DNA of 64,000 nt, taken from positions 1-64,000 of the forward strand of contig WYAZ01000054.1 in NCBI GenBank assembly GCA_011526105.1. Reading direction: 5' to 3'. Position numbers and translations under genes: made by a program. Under the pieces are notes generated by a model. That model was not told the origin of the DNA and did no database searches. It worked only from the letters and a program-made list of their open reading frames with translations. Below are positions 33,427 to 41,728 of this stretch, in pieces (the first letter of the stretch is position 1; the number at the start of each line of letters is the position of its first letter). This DNA comes from Deltaproteobacteria bacterium (lineage in GTDB: Bacteria; Myxococcota; Kuafuiibacteriia; Kuafuiibacteriales; Kuafuiibacteriaceae).

Positions 33427-35409
33427 ATGGCTCGAAAGCCTGCGCTCGTCCTGAGCTTCGTGGGCGACGCCCCGACCTCTGAGATCCAACAGGCGCTCGA
33501 ACGGCGGGGCCGAGAACGGGCCGAGGTTCACGAGGTCCACCTGAGCTCTGGCGCCGAGAATCCGGGCGAAGTGGCGCAGAACCGCGGGGCCATCGAGGCC
33601 GAGCTTTGGATCCCAGGACCGCCGATCATGACCGCGGATCCGAACATCGTACCCGGGGCCTATCCCATCACACACCTCTCCTACATGGAGGCCCTCGAGC
33701 TCTCGACCTACGGCGCGGTTCGTATTCCGCCCGAGGTCCTGGTGCCGCTCATCGATGCGCGGATCCCCATTCGGATTCGATGCCTCGGCGCGCCTCCCGG
33801 GGTGACAACGTGGGTCGATGCGCCCGGTGCCGGCGATGAGCAGCGACCGACTTCGGTGTGTTCACTTCGTCGCCAGACGCTCATCGATGTGCAGCTGCGT
33901 CGCCCCGCCCGCATGGAAGAGCTGCCTCGGCTGCTCGATCAGAGCGCGTTTCGCATCGCGCTGGCGATCGAGACGGTGAGCGGGCAGGGGCTCTCGTTCG
34001 TGGTCCCCGCCGCGGATGCAGATCGGGCCAGGCAGGTCATCGAAGCGGCCCTGGAGCCTTGGCGGAAGCGCCTGGAGGTCGAATCGATCATCATCCGAGA
34101 GCCGGTCTCCGTCCTCACCTTGGTCGCGGAGGCGATGGGTCAACGGGCCCAGCTCGCGGGCCGGTTCTTTGGTGCGCTCGGAGAGATCGGGGTCAACGTC
34201 CTGGCGATCGGTCAGAGCGCGAGCTCGCGTTCCATCTCGTGTGTCATCGCGGAAGAGCACACCACGAGCGCGGTGCGAACAGTGCACGACGCCTTCAACT
34301 TTGCTCATCAGACGGTGAACGTATTTGTGCTTGGCCGTGGGGTAGTGGGCGGCGAGCTCATTGACCAGATACGAGCGCAAGGTCCGGTCATCAGCGCCGA
34401 CCACGGGATCGAGCTCGTGCTCGTTGGCATCAAAGACTCCCAGAGGCTGTGGTTCGATGAAAACGGGCTCGAGCTCCCCGACGACTGGCGTGAGCGGCTG
34501 GGGCCGGAAGGCGAGGAGGCCGGGGCTCAGCTCGGAGAGACCGCGCTGCTCGCGCTGAGACGACTGCCGGTGCCAGTACTCGTGGACTGCACCGCAGCGG
34601 AGGACATGGCTCCGTTCTACCACCGGGTGTTTGGCCACGGGATTCACGTCGTCGCCGCGAACAAGAAGCCCCTGACCATCGACCAGCGAGATCGCGACCT
34701 GCTGATGAAGGCTGCGCGGCGGCACTATCGCGCGTATCACTACGAGACGACGGTGGGGGCGAGTCTCCCGGTGATCGAGACGCTCAAGGATCTCGTTCGC
34801 ACCGGCGATCGAGTCCAGCTGATCGAAGGATCCTTTTCGGGGACGCTCGGCTATCTGACCCACGCGCTCTCGGGCGGAACCCCACTCGCCGAAGCGGTGC
34901 GAACCGCGCAGTCCCTCGGTTATACCGAGCCGCAGCCTCAGGACGATCTCTCCGGACGAGACGCCGCTCGAAAGGCGCTCATCCTCGCGCGAGAGCTGGG
35001 GCTCTCCATCGACATGGACGACGTGAAGCTCGTGCCGCTCGTTCCGTCCGAGATCCTCGTAGAGCTCGACGAGGCTCGATTTTACCGGGCGCTCGAGGCT
35101 TACCAGCAGGAGATGGCCGCCCGCATCGAGGGACTTCGAGCCCAGGGCCAGGTTCTGCGTTATCTCGCGCGCATCGATCCCGAAGCCGCATCCCGAGGGG
35201 AGCCGGTTCTGTCGGTGGGTCCGGTGGGGGTTCCGCTCGACCACCCGGCGGCCAGCCTTCAAGGCTCGGAGGCCATCGTCGCGTTCACGACCGCACGTTA
35301 TCAAGCGTACCCGCTGATCGTTCGTGGTGCGGGTGCTGGGGGCTCCGTGACCGCCGCCGGCGTGCTCGCCGACATCCTCCGGGTGGCTCAGCGACTGCGT
35401 GGACGCTGA
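33427..35409 (+). CDS. ThrA-like homoserine dehydrogenase with a truncated aspartokinase part
   Basis: The 660-residue protein should reduce aspartate semialdehyde to homoserine with NAD(P)H. Residues about 66-117 (TADPNIVPGAYPITHLSYME, LSTYGAVRIPPEVL) align with the end of an aspartokinase catalytic domain (ThrA: ADP...SYxEAxELSxxGAxVLHP). The KFGGTS nucleotide/aspartate core is absent, and only about 65 unrelated residues precede the match. ACT regulatory domains follow (about 140-290), then homoserine dehydrogenase (about 297-660: FVLGRGVVGGELI, AANKKPLT, GSFSGTLGYL, DDLSGRDAARKALILARE). The neighbouring lipoprotein gene begins 98 bp upstream, so a longer start is not possible. A separate aspartokinase is needed. 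Confidence 0.9.
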   Translation: MARKPALVLSFVGDAPTSEIQQALERRGRERAEVHEVHLSSGAENPGEVAQNRGAIEAELWIPGPPIMTADPNIVPGAYPITHLSYMEALELSTYGAVRIPPEVLVPLIDARIPIRIRCLGAPPGVTTWVDAPGAGDEQRPTSVCSLRRQTLIDVQLRRPARMEELPRLLDQSAFRIALAIETVSGQGLSFVVPAADADRARQVIEAALEPWRKRLEVESIIIREPVSVLTLVAEAMGQRAQLAGRFFGALGEIGVNVLAIGQSASSRSISCVIAEEHTTSAVRTVHDAFNFAHQTVNVFVLGRGVVGGELIDQIRAQGPVISADHGIELVLVGIKDSQRLWFDENGLELPDDWRERLGPEGEEAGAQLGETALLALRRLPVPVLVDCTAAEDMAPFYHRVFGHGIHVVAANKKPLTIDQRDRDLLMKAARRHYRAYHYETTVGASLPVIETLKDLVRTGDRVQLIEGSFSGTLGYLTHALSGGTPLAEAVRTAQSLGYTEPQPQDDLSGRDAARKALILARELGLSIDMDDVKLVPLVPSEILVELDEARFYRALEAYQQEMAARIEGLRAQGQVLRYLARIDPEAASRGEPVLSVGPVGVPLDHPAASLQGSEAIVAFTTARYQAYPLIVRGAGAGGSVTAAGVLADILRVAQRLRGR

Positions 35410-35411
35410 GC

Positions 35412-36209
35412 ATGGATCGCACCGAGGACGTTCGTGTGGTCGGGCCGGCGGCGCTCGAAGATGCGCCTGTTGGCCGCGCAGAGACCTGGCTTCGCATCCT
35501 CCTGGGTCTCGCCTGGGTTGGGTTCTGTTCCACGGCATTCCTCTTTGTGCTTCTGATCTTCCTGCCTTCGCGGGCCGCACGCATCAGGGTCGGGAACATC
35601 TACGGCAGCTTCGCGGGCAAGGGGGCGGCTTGGCTCACCGGGAGCCGCTTCGTCATCAAAGGCGAGACGATCGCTCGGAACGCGCCGCCCTGTATCTTCC
35701 TCTCGAATCACGCGTCCATGCTCGACATCTTTGTCGGCATCTGGATGTCTCGGACCGGCACCTGCGGGGTCGCGAAGAAGCAGATTGTCTACTACCCCTT
35801 CTTCGGTCAGTTCTATTGGTTGTCAGGCCATCTCACGATCGATCGTGCGAACAACGCAGGCGCGGTGCGTGCGCTCACCGATCTCGTCGGCTTCGTGAAG
35901 AAGCACGGACTTTCGATCTGGATATGGCCTGAAGGGACCAGGAGCCGAGACGGAAGGCTGCTGCCCTTCAAGCGCGGCCCGTTTCATCTCGCGCTCGCGA
36001 CCGGCATGCCGATCGTACCCATCGTGCTGCGCGGGACCAGTCGCGCTTGGCCGAATCACAGCCTGCGGCTCTACCGCACGACGGTGGAGGTCGAGTACCT
36101 TCCCCTCATCGACACGAGCACTTGGAGCAAGGACACCCTCGATGTGCACATCGAGGAGGTCCACCGCATCTACCTCGAGGCCTTGCCTCCGGATCAACGC
36201 CCGCTATGA
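35412..36209 (+). CDS. plsC: 1-acyl-sn-glycerol-3-phosphate acyltransferase (PlsC family)
   Basis: The 265-residue membrane enzyme acylates lysophosphatidic acid. It has a hydrophobic segment at about 34-53, the NHxxxxD motif in FLSNHASMLDIFVG, the second block VAKKQIVYYPFFGQ, the third block WIWPEGTRSRDGRLLPFKRG and the fourth block MPIVPIVLRGTSRAWP. Lengths and spacing are normal. The ATG starts two bases after the ThrA-like stop, so translation is coupled, although the two reactions are unrelated. It is convergent with the tetR gene. Confidence 0.93.
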   Translation: MDRTEDVRVVGPAALEDAPVGRAETWLRILLGLAWVGFCSTAFLFVLLIFLPSRAARIRVGNIYGSFAGKGAAWLTGSRFVIKGETIARNAPPCIFLSNHASMLDIFVGIWMSRTGTCGVAKKQIVYYPFFGQFYWLSGHLTIDRANNAGAVRALTDLVGFVKKHGLSIWIWPEGTRSRDGRLLPFKRGPFHLALATGMPIVPIVLRGTSRAWPNHSLRLYRTTVEVEYLPLIDTSTWSKDTLDVHIEEVHRIYLEALPPDQRPL

Positions 36210-36267
36210 GGTTGCTGTCGAGTGATGGAGCGAAGAGAACCGCCGAGGACGTCAGCGCTGGATGCGT

Positions 36268-36864
36268 TCAACCCAGCTTGACCAGACCACCGAGCACGAG
36301 CTCGAGTCCGGCGCTGAGTAGGCGCTGGGTGTCGACCGGGTACTGAAGCGCGTGCAAAGCTTCGACGCCGTCGATGAGGGCCTTCAGCAGTGCCGCCACA
36401 GACTCGGTGTCGATCGGACGCAGCACGCCCTCATCCACACCTTGTTGGAGCAGGCGTGCGATCTCGTCGATGAAGACCTTCTGCATCTCTTGTAGGCGCT
36501 TCGCGAGTTCTTGGTCCCGCAGGCCCATCTCCCCCATGACGACGAAGAAGCGCGGACGATCGGGCGCCTGAGTGAAGCCGTCGACGAAGAAGGAAGCGAG
36601 TGACTGGATCTTCTCCGAGACAGGAACCTCTCGGTTGCCCACGCCGCGCAGGATCTCGAGCGACTGATCGAACTCCTCCTTGACGAGGGTATCGAAGACC
36701 TCCTGCTTGGACTGGAAGTGGAAGTAGACGCCGCCCTTGGAGAGGCCGGCCTCTTGGGCGATGTCTTCCATTCGGGTGGGGTGAAAGCCACGCTCGATGA
36801 AGCAGTTCCTGGCCGCGGTGAGGATCTGCTGCCGCCGCGTCTGCTCGGGCAGATGTCGGGTCAC
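36268..36864 (-). CDS. TetR-family transcriptional regulator
   Basis: The 198-residue repressor-like protein has an N-terminal helix-turn-helix (QILTAARNCFIERGFHPTRM, EDIAQEAGLSKGGVYFHFQS). The C-terminal helical ligand domain contains VMGEMGLRDQELAKRLQE and VAALLKALIDGVEALHALQY. I chose GTG at 36864 because GGGGGAT precedes it at a suitable distance. A longer reading to ATG at 36903 adds 13 residues and would overlap the inverted repeat at 36884-36909. It is divergent from the barrel gene at 36978, the likely regulatory target. Confidence 0.9.
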   Translation of the reverse strand: MTRHLPEQTRRQQILTAARNCFIERGFHPTRMEDIAQEAGLSKGGVYFHFQSKQEVFDTLVKEEFDQSLEILRGVGNREVPVSEKIQSLASFFVDGFTQAPDRPRFFVVMGEMGLRDQELAKRLQEMQKVFIDEIARLLQQGVDEGVLRPIDTESVAALLKALIDGVEALHALQYPVDTQRLLSAGLELVLGGLVKLG

Positions 36865-36883
36865 GGATCCCCCATAGGCCGTT

Positions 36884-36909
36884 GTTTTCCTTGAGCCAAC
36901 CAAGAAAAC
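36884..36909. promoter_or_regulatory. Inverted repeat, candidate TetR operator
   Basis: The arms GTTTTCCTTG (36884-36893) and CCAAGAAAAC (36900-36909) match as inverted repeats at eight of ten positions around a six-base centre. It lies in the divergent gap between tetR and the barrel gene, an AT-rich island in GC-rich surroundings. TetR dimers commonly bind such palindromes and repress their own gene. Confidence 0.55.
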
Positions 36910-36977
36910 CCGGTCGATACGTCATCAGGTGGGAGAAGGTACGCAACTGCCCCAGGTGGCACCCGATACCGAATGGG

Positions 36978-38444
36978 ATGGTGAAGGTGATCACGCCCCC
37001 CCCTCGAGGGGTTGTTGGAACGAGGTCGCTGCCCTCGCTGCCTCTGGACCCGAGCATCCGGGCCGATCGAGAGCGCCCTCTCTCGTTGCCACCCGCGGTG
37101 GACGTTCGGCTCTTTCGGGAGAAGGAGTCGAAGACCTTCGGCGGTCTGCCGCGCTTTGTCTCAACCACCACCGGCGCCAGCTCGCTCTCGCCCGCAGTTC
37201 GCGGGGTGGTCCTCGCGAGTCTAGGCGGGACCGCGCTGATTGCCCTTGCACCCAGCGTCCACGCGCAAGAACTGCCGCCGACCCCGACCCCGACCCGCGC
37301 CGAGTTGGAACGCGCGATCAACCGGCTCGAGGAGCGCCGAGGTGAGCTCTCGCCCAGCGAGCTCGAGGCTGAACGTGCCCGCCTTTGGCACTTGTACGTT
37401 CGAGCCGGAGGATTGAACGCGAACGTCCCGGTCCCGAGTGTCAGCACCACCGATCCGGGGACCGAGGCCACCCTGTCACGCGGGGCGCAACGCATGAATC
37501 GGCTCGCCAACGACATCGAGTTCGAGATGCGGATCACCGCGCGCGACATGGCGAATGGCAACTTCGTCCCGGTCGAGGGCATGCCAGGCTACAAGGAGCT
37601 GAGCAGCGAGCGGGTTCGAGAACTCATCTCCGACGCTCTGCAAGACATCCCGCTCAATGAGCTTCCAGGCGGTCACCTGCTCGTCGCCCTGGTCAAACAA
37701 CTTCCGAACACTTCGCATCTCGAACTCGACAAGATGAGCTATCGAGAGATCCGCCGGTCGGTCGGTGATTCGCAGCGCGAATGGTTGCGCGAGCGATTTC
37801 GACCGATTCTCGAGGACCACAAGATCGAGGCGGCGGTGGTGGCATTCGGTTCGATCACCGCCATCCGGTATACCAGCCCCGAGGCCGCTCGTACCTTGGA
37901 CCGGATCCTCCCGCGCATCGGTCTCTACGATCGTCCGGTTCTCGATGGGCGGGCGCGCCTCGAAGCCGATCTTCGCTACCGAAACGCCGAGGTCTTGCCG
38001 AATCTCGACCTTCGCGTTCGAGCCGATCATCGGCTGAACGATCGCACCACTGCGCGTCTGGATGCAGAGGCGACCTTGTCTGCCGAAGGAGACCACCACC
38101 TCAGCGGCCGAATCACCGGCGGAGTGCGCCACACTCGCGGGGCCGGATGGGTGGATAGCTCCGCCTATGTCACGCATACAGGTCGACACGGGGTGGAGTT
38201 TGCCGCAGGCACGAGCGACACTGCGACGCGCCTGAATGCTCGAGCGCACATCGGGGCGCACTTTGGCGAAGGCGTCGCCACTGGCCCTGCGTCGGGGCGC
38301 GTCCTCTACGGGGTGGATTTCACGCGAGACGTGGAGATCAATGGCGCGAGGGGCAACTTCGGACTCTACGTAGGTGGCGGCGCAGACACCGACGGCAAGA
38401 ACCACGACGTCAGGGCGGGCGTGGTCTTCACTCTGCGTTGGTGA
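36978..38444 (+). CDS. Outer-membrane barrel protein with helical periplasmic domain, unknown
   Basis: About 488 residues from the ATG at 36978; the exact start is uncertain. About 80 Pro/Arg-rich residues precede a hydrophobic segment (VRGVVLASLGGTALIALAP) and an SVHAQE cleavage-like site, so the signal peptide is strangely far from the start. A helical domain follows (about 110-300, with ELERAINRLEERRGELSPSE), then alternating strands (ARLEADLRYRNAEVLPNLDL, TTARLDAEATLSAEG, GVEFAAGTSDTATRLNAR). The protein ends in FTLRW, a C-terminal aromatic as in outer-membrane barrels. The long N-part recalls the 13569 protein. The 3' end overlaps the convergent tatC by 17 bp. Confidence 0.75.
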   Translation: MVKVITPPPRGVVGTRSLPSLPLDPSIRADRERPLSLPPAVDVRLFREKESKTFGGLPRFVSTTTGASSLSPAVRGVVLASLGGTALIALAPSVHAQELPPTPTPTRAELERAINRLEERRGELSPSELEAERARLWHLYVRAGGLNANVPVPSVSTTDPGTEATLSRGAQRMNRLANDIEFEMRITARDMANGNFVPVEGMPGYKELSSERVRELISDALQDIPLNELPGGHLLVALVKQLPNTSHLELDKMSYREIRRSVGDSQREWLRERFRPILEDHKIEAAVVAFGSITAIRYTSPEAARTLDRILPRIGLYDRPVLDGRARLEADLRYRNAEVLPNLDLRVRADHRLNDRTTARLDAEATLSAEGDHHLSGRITGGVRHTRGAGWVDSSAYVTHTGRHGVEFAAGTSDTATRLNARAHIGAHFGEGVATGPASGRVLYGVDFTRDVEINGARGNFGLYVGGGADTDGKNHDVRAGVVFTLRW

Positions 38445-39591
38445 GCGGCTCGCTCGAGGCGACGCGCTCTTCGCGCTTGCGGTACACGATCGCGGCCAAG
38501 ATGATCCCCAGCTCGTAGAAGAGGATGAGCGGGATCGCCATCGCGAATTGGCTGAACGGGTCGGCCGGCGTGAGCAGCGCGCCCAGGACGAAGGCCATCA
38601 CGATCGCGTACTTCCTCCAGGACCTCAGCTTGGCCGGGCTCACGATGCCGACCATGGCGAGCAGGGCGATGGCGAGCGGGGTCTCGAAGGCGACGCCGAA
38701 AGCCACCGTCATGCGCAGCAGCAGCCCGAGGTACTTGTCCACCGTGAATGTGCCCACCAAGGTGCTCGGCATCATCTGATTCACGATGACGTCGAACATC
38801 ATGGGGAACATGACGAAGTACGCGAAGGCGCCTCCACCGATGAACAGCGCGGAGCCGGAGGTGATGACCGGTACCACCAGGGCCTTCTCGTGGGCATAGA
38901 GCCCTGGCGCGACGAAACGCCAGGCCTGATAGAGCCAGATGGGGGTGGCCAAGAAGAGGCCAATGACCAGCGCGATCCGGAGATAGGCGAAGAACGGATC
39001 CAGCGGAGACAACACCACGAGCGCGTCCTTGGACTTGGACTTGCCCATGGCCCCCGCGGCGCGCTGCACCAAGCGGGACAAGACGGTGTTTCGGGGTGGA
39101 TCGAGAACGACGTTCGCACCCTCGAGCATCAGCTCGGAGACGATGGGCGCGTTTGCGTCGGGCACGAGGTAGACGACATAGGGCGCGGGCTCGATGCCTT
39201 CGAGGACGTCGGTGGCGAGCAGGCCGCTGGCGCCGAGGGCGGCGCTCGACACGAGCAACAGATCGATGGGACGCCTGTCCTCCACTCCTTTCTCGGCCAA
39301 GGCTCGCACGCCGGAGAGATCGGCGGCGGCCTCGAGGAAGCTCACCTTCGGTTGTGCCTGCAGCGTGCTCGCGAGCTTGGTGCGCTTAGCTTCGTCTTCG
39401 TGGACGAGCACGGTGACGACTCGGTTCTGCTCGACGAGGACGTCCGTCAGTGGCTTCACGGAGTAGTCGAGAAGTCTGGGCGCGAAGCCGAGCGCGGTCG
39501 TGGTCGTCACGAAGATGGCGAGCATGCTTCGAATGAGCCGCGTGCGCAGCTCGGTGAGGTGTTCGGTCAGCGTGTACTGGGTCTCGTCCAC
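38428..39591 (-). CDS. tatC: Sec-independent translocase TatC with a large receiver-like insertion
   Basis: The 387-residue protein compares with about 250 for ordinary TatC. The TatC core is intact: HLTELRTRLIRSMLA (TM1 about 20-38), LSPLDPFFAYLRIALVIGLF (TM2 from about 195), YQAWRFVAPGLYAHEKALVV, FETPLAIALLAMVGIVSP, and LTPADPFSQFAMAIPLILFY. Between TM1 and TM2, residues about 57-188 are extra. They read like a CheY receiver: TVLVHEDEAKRTKLASTLQ, VSFLEAAADL, PIDLLLVSS, APYVVYLVPDANAPIV, GANVVLDPP and a last helix. The usual phosphoacceptor Asp and the Lys before Pro are missing. This loop is periplasmic in TatC. The start is GTG, six bases after the tatA stop. Confidence 0.93.
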   Translation of the reverse strand: MDETQYTLTEHLTELRTRLIRSMLAIFVTTTTALGFAPRLLDYSVKPLTDVLVEQNRVVTVLVHEDEAKRTKLASTLQAQPKVSFLEAAADLSGVRALAEKGVEDRRPIDLLLVSSAALGASGLLATDVLEGIEPAPYVVYLVPDANAPIVSELMLEGANVVLDPPRNTVLSRLVQRAAGAMGKSKSKDALVVLSPLDPFFAYLRIALVIGLFLATPIWLYQAWRFVAPGLYAHEKALVVPVITSGSALFIGGGAFAYFVMFPMMFDVIVNQMMPSTLVGTFTVDKYLGLLLRMTVAFGVAFETPLAIALLAMVGIVSPAKLRSWRKYAIVMAFVLGALLTPADPFSQFAMAIPLILFYELGIILAAIVYRKREERVASSEPLTNAE

Positions 39592-39597
39592 GCGCGC

Positions 39598-39972
39598 TCA
39601 GCCTTCGGCTTTTTTCGCCTCGGGGTTCGAGCTGGGGGGGGTCGGCTCGGCGTTACGCCCCACCGCGTCCTCGGCCGGCTGAACCTTCGGCTCCGAGCTC
39701 TGTGGACGGGCCGACTCCACGAGCTCGGCGTCGCTCTCCTGCGCGGGAAGCGCAGCCGGAGTTGCACCGGGTCCCACCGGCGCCGAGGGGCGAGGGGTGT
39801 CGGTGCGATGGGCCTCCGCGCTGATCCCGGAGCGGAAGTCGTCCGTCGCCTTTCGAAACTCGCGGAGTCCCTTGCCGAGATTGCGCGCGAGCTCGGGGAG
39901 CTTCGACGGACCGAACACGATCAAGACGACCGCCATGATGGCGGCGATCTCCCAGAAGCTGAGGCCGAACAT
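39598..39972 (-). CDS. tatA: Twin-arginine translocase subunit TatA
   Basis: The 124-residue protein begins MFGLSFWEIAAIMAVVLIVF, the TatA/TatB short membrane helix. It continues with the GPSKLPELARNLGKGLREFR amphipathic helix, with FGPSKLPEL as the hinge. A long Pro/Ala/Glu tail follows. No separate tatB is here. TatA assembles the pore recruited to TatC after a folded Tat substrate docks. Longer upstream reading is not supported: the ATG at 39972 starts exactly at the conserved N-terminus and has TAGCAT eight bases upstream. Confidence 0.95.
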   Translation of the reverse strand: MFGLSFWEIAAIMAVVLIVFGPSKLPELARNLGKGLREFRKATDDFRSGISAEAHRTDTPRPSAPVGPGATPAALPAQESDAELVESARPQSSEPKVQPAEDAVGRNAEPTPPSSNPEAKKAEG

Positions 39973-39980
39973 GGACGGGC

Positions 39981-39986
39981 ATGCTA
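39981..39986 (-). promoter_or_regulatory. Candidate -10 element (TAGCAT), tatA-tatC operon
   Basis: TAGCAT on the minus strand stands eight bases before the tatA ATG. There is no clear -35 box. On the plus strand of the same divergent gap, TAGACT at 40016-40021 lies 51 bases before the nadE start and could serve that gene. Confidence 0.4.
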
Positions 39987-40072
39987 GCAGAAGCGGCTCG
40001 GCTCTGGGGGTCGTGTAGACTGCGGGTTTCCGAGGGGTTGCCCGCCCGTGCGGAAGCGGCGAATCGAGAGGC

Positions 40073-41719
40073 GTGAGGCTCGCACTCGTCCAGCTCAACC
40101 CGACCATCGGCGCCTTTGCCGCCAACGTGGACCGGGCCCTGGAGGCGCTGCGGGAGGCGAGGAGCCAAGGCGCCGAGCTCGCGCTGCTCTCGGAGCTGGC
40201 GATCACCGGCTACCCTCCGCTCGATCTCTTGGAACGCGGCCGATTCGTGGAGCTCGCGGTCGAATCGGAGCTTCGGCTGGTGAACGAGCTGCCGGATGGG
40301 ATGGTGACAGTCTTCGGGAACCTGACGAAAAGACCCGCCGGCTCCGTCGGGCGGCCGCTGTATAACTCGGCCGTCGCGGCCCGCCGCGGTGAGGTCCTCC
40401 TTCGGGTGCACAAGGCGCTGCTCCCGGTCTACGACGTCTTCGACGAGGCTCGCTACTTCGAACCCGGAGCGCTCGAAGGCCCCCACACCTTCGAGTTCGG
40501 CGGACATCGGATTGGGCTGACCGTCTGCGAGGACCTCTGGAACGACAAAGATTTCTGGGCGGACCGCCTTTACACGCAGGACCCTGCGGAGCGCCTCATC
40601 GATGACGGCGCATCGCTGATCCTCAACCTCTCGTCTTCGCCTTGGTCGCGCGGAAAAGAGGTCTTGCGCCGTCGCATGTTCGGGCACGCCGCGACCCGTC
40701 ACGGGGTTCATCTCGCGTTTGCGAACCAGGTCGGCGGCAACGACGGGCTGGTCTTCGATGGTCGCTCTGCGGTCTTCGGCCGTGGGGGAGAACTCCGGGC
40801 CGAGGCCCCCGCGTGGAGGGAGCACGTCGAGGTCGTCGACATCGGAAACAGCGCTCGATTTGAGCCGGCGCCCGCCGAGGAGATTCAAGAGATTCGATCT
40901 GCGCTCGTGCTCGGCATCCGCGACTACTTCGCGAAGTGCGGAATCCACCGCGCGATCATCGCGCTCTCGGGAGGCATCGACTCCGCGGTGACAGCCTATC
41001 TCGCGGTTGCGGCGCTGGGCTCTGAACGTGTGACCGGCTTGGCCCTGCCGTCTCGCTATTCCTCGCCAGGCTCCGTCTCCGACGCGCGCGCTCTGGCCGA
41101 CAACCTCGGCATCGTGCTCCATACCATTCCCATCGAGGGTGCGTTCTCGGCTCTCCTCGACGGTCTCGCCGGCCCCTTCGATGGGCGCGAGCCGGACGTA
41201 ACGGAAGAGAACATTCAGTCGCGTATCCGAGGTCTCCTGGTCATGGCGCTCGCCAACAAGAACAACGCGCTCGTCATCACGACCGGGAACAAGAGCGAAG
41301 CGGCGGTCGGATACTGCACGCTCTACGGAGACACGAACGGAGGGCTCGCGCCCCTCGCGGATCTTTACAAGCACCAGGTCTATGCGCTCGCCCACCTCGC
41401 CAATCGCGAGACGGAGGTCATCCCCAAGAGCTCCATTTCCAAGCCGCCCTCGGCCGAGCTCAGGCCCGACCAGCTCGACCAGGACTCTCTGCCCCCGTAC
41501 GACGTGCTCGACGAGATCTTGCGGCTGCTCATCGAGCGCCGAGCGACCATCCCGGAGATCGTCGCCGGCTCGGGCGCGACGGAGGCGGTGGTGCGGGACA
41601 TCGTTCGAAAGGTTCACCAAAACGAGTTCAAGCGGAAGCAGTTCGCGACGACTCTGCGCGTCTCCGAGAAGGCCTGGGTGGGCCGTATCTATCCTCTCGC
41701 CCACCACTTCCGGGAGTGA
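40073..41719 (+). CDS. nadE: Glutamine-dependent NAD+ synthetase
   Basis: The 548-residue fusion of a nitrilase-type glutaminase and an NAD+ synthetase converts nicotinic acid adenine dinucleotide to NAD+ using glutamine and ATP. The glutaminase triad is visible: Glu41 in LLSELAITGYPP, Lys114 in VHKALLPVYDVFDE and Cys152 in LTVCEDLWND. The synthetase P-loop is IALSGGIDSAVTAYLA (about 298-313), followed by ENIQSRIRGLLVMALANKNN, TGNKSEAAVGYCTLYGD and a C-terminal FKRKQ. The start is GTG. The next gene follows after nine bases and may be cotranscribed. Confidence 0.96.
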   Translation: MRLALVQLNPTIGAFAANVDRALEALREARSQGAELALLSELAITGYPPLDLLERGRFVELAVESELRLVNELPDGMVTVFGNLTKRPAGSVGRPLYNSAVAARRGEVLLRVHKALLPVYDVFDEARYFEPGALEGPHTFEFGGHRIGLTVCEDLWNDKDFWADRLYTQDPAERLIDDGASLILNLSSSPWSRGKEVLRRRMFGHAATRHGVHLAFANQVGGNDGLVFDGRSAVFGRGGELRAEAPAWREHVEVVDIGNSARFEPAPAEEIQEIRSALVLGIRDYFAKCGIHRAIIALSGGIDSAVTAYLAVAALGSERVTGLALPSRYSSPGSVSDARALADNLGIVLHTIPIEGAFSALLDGLAGPFDGREPDVTEENIQSRIRGLLVMALANKNNALVITTGNKSEAAVGYCTLYGDTNGGLAPLADLYKHQVYALAHLANRETEVIPKSSISKPPSAELRPDQLDQDSLPPYDVLDEILRLLIERRATIPEIVAGSGATEAVVRDIVRKVHQNEFKRKQFATTLRVSEKAWVGRIYPLAHHFRE

Positions 41720-41728
41720 GGTCCACGA

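Noticed and set aside
36882-36977. Longer start for the barrel protein
   Set aside because: The extra 32 residues overlap the tetR operator region and do not look like protein sequence.
38374-39987. Plus-strand frame opposite tatC and tatA
   Set aside because: Antisense to two unmistakable Tat genes, with His/Gln/Arg-rich low-complexity content.
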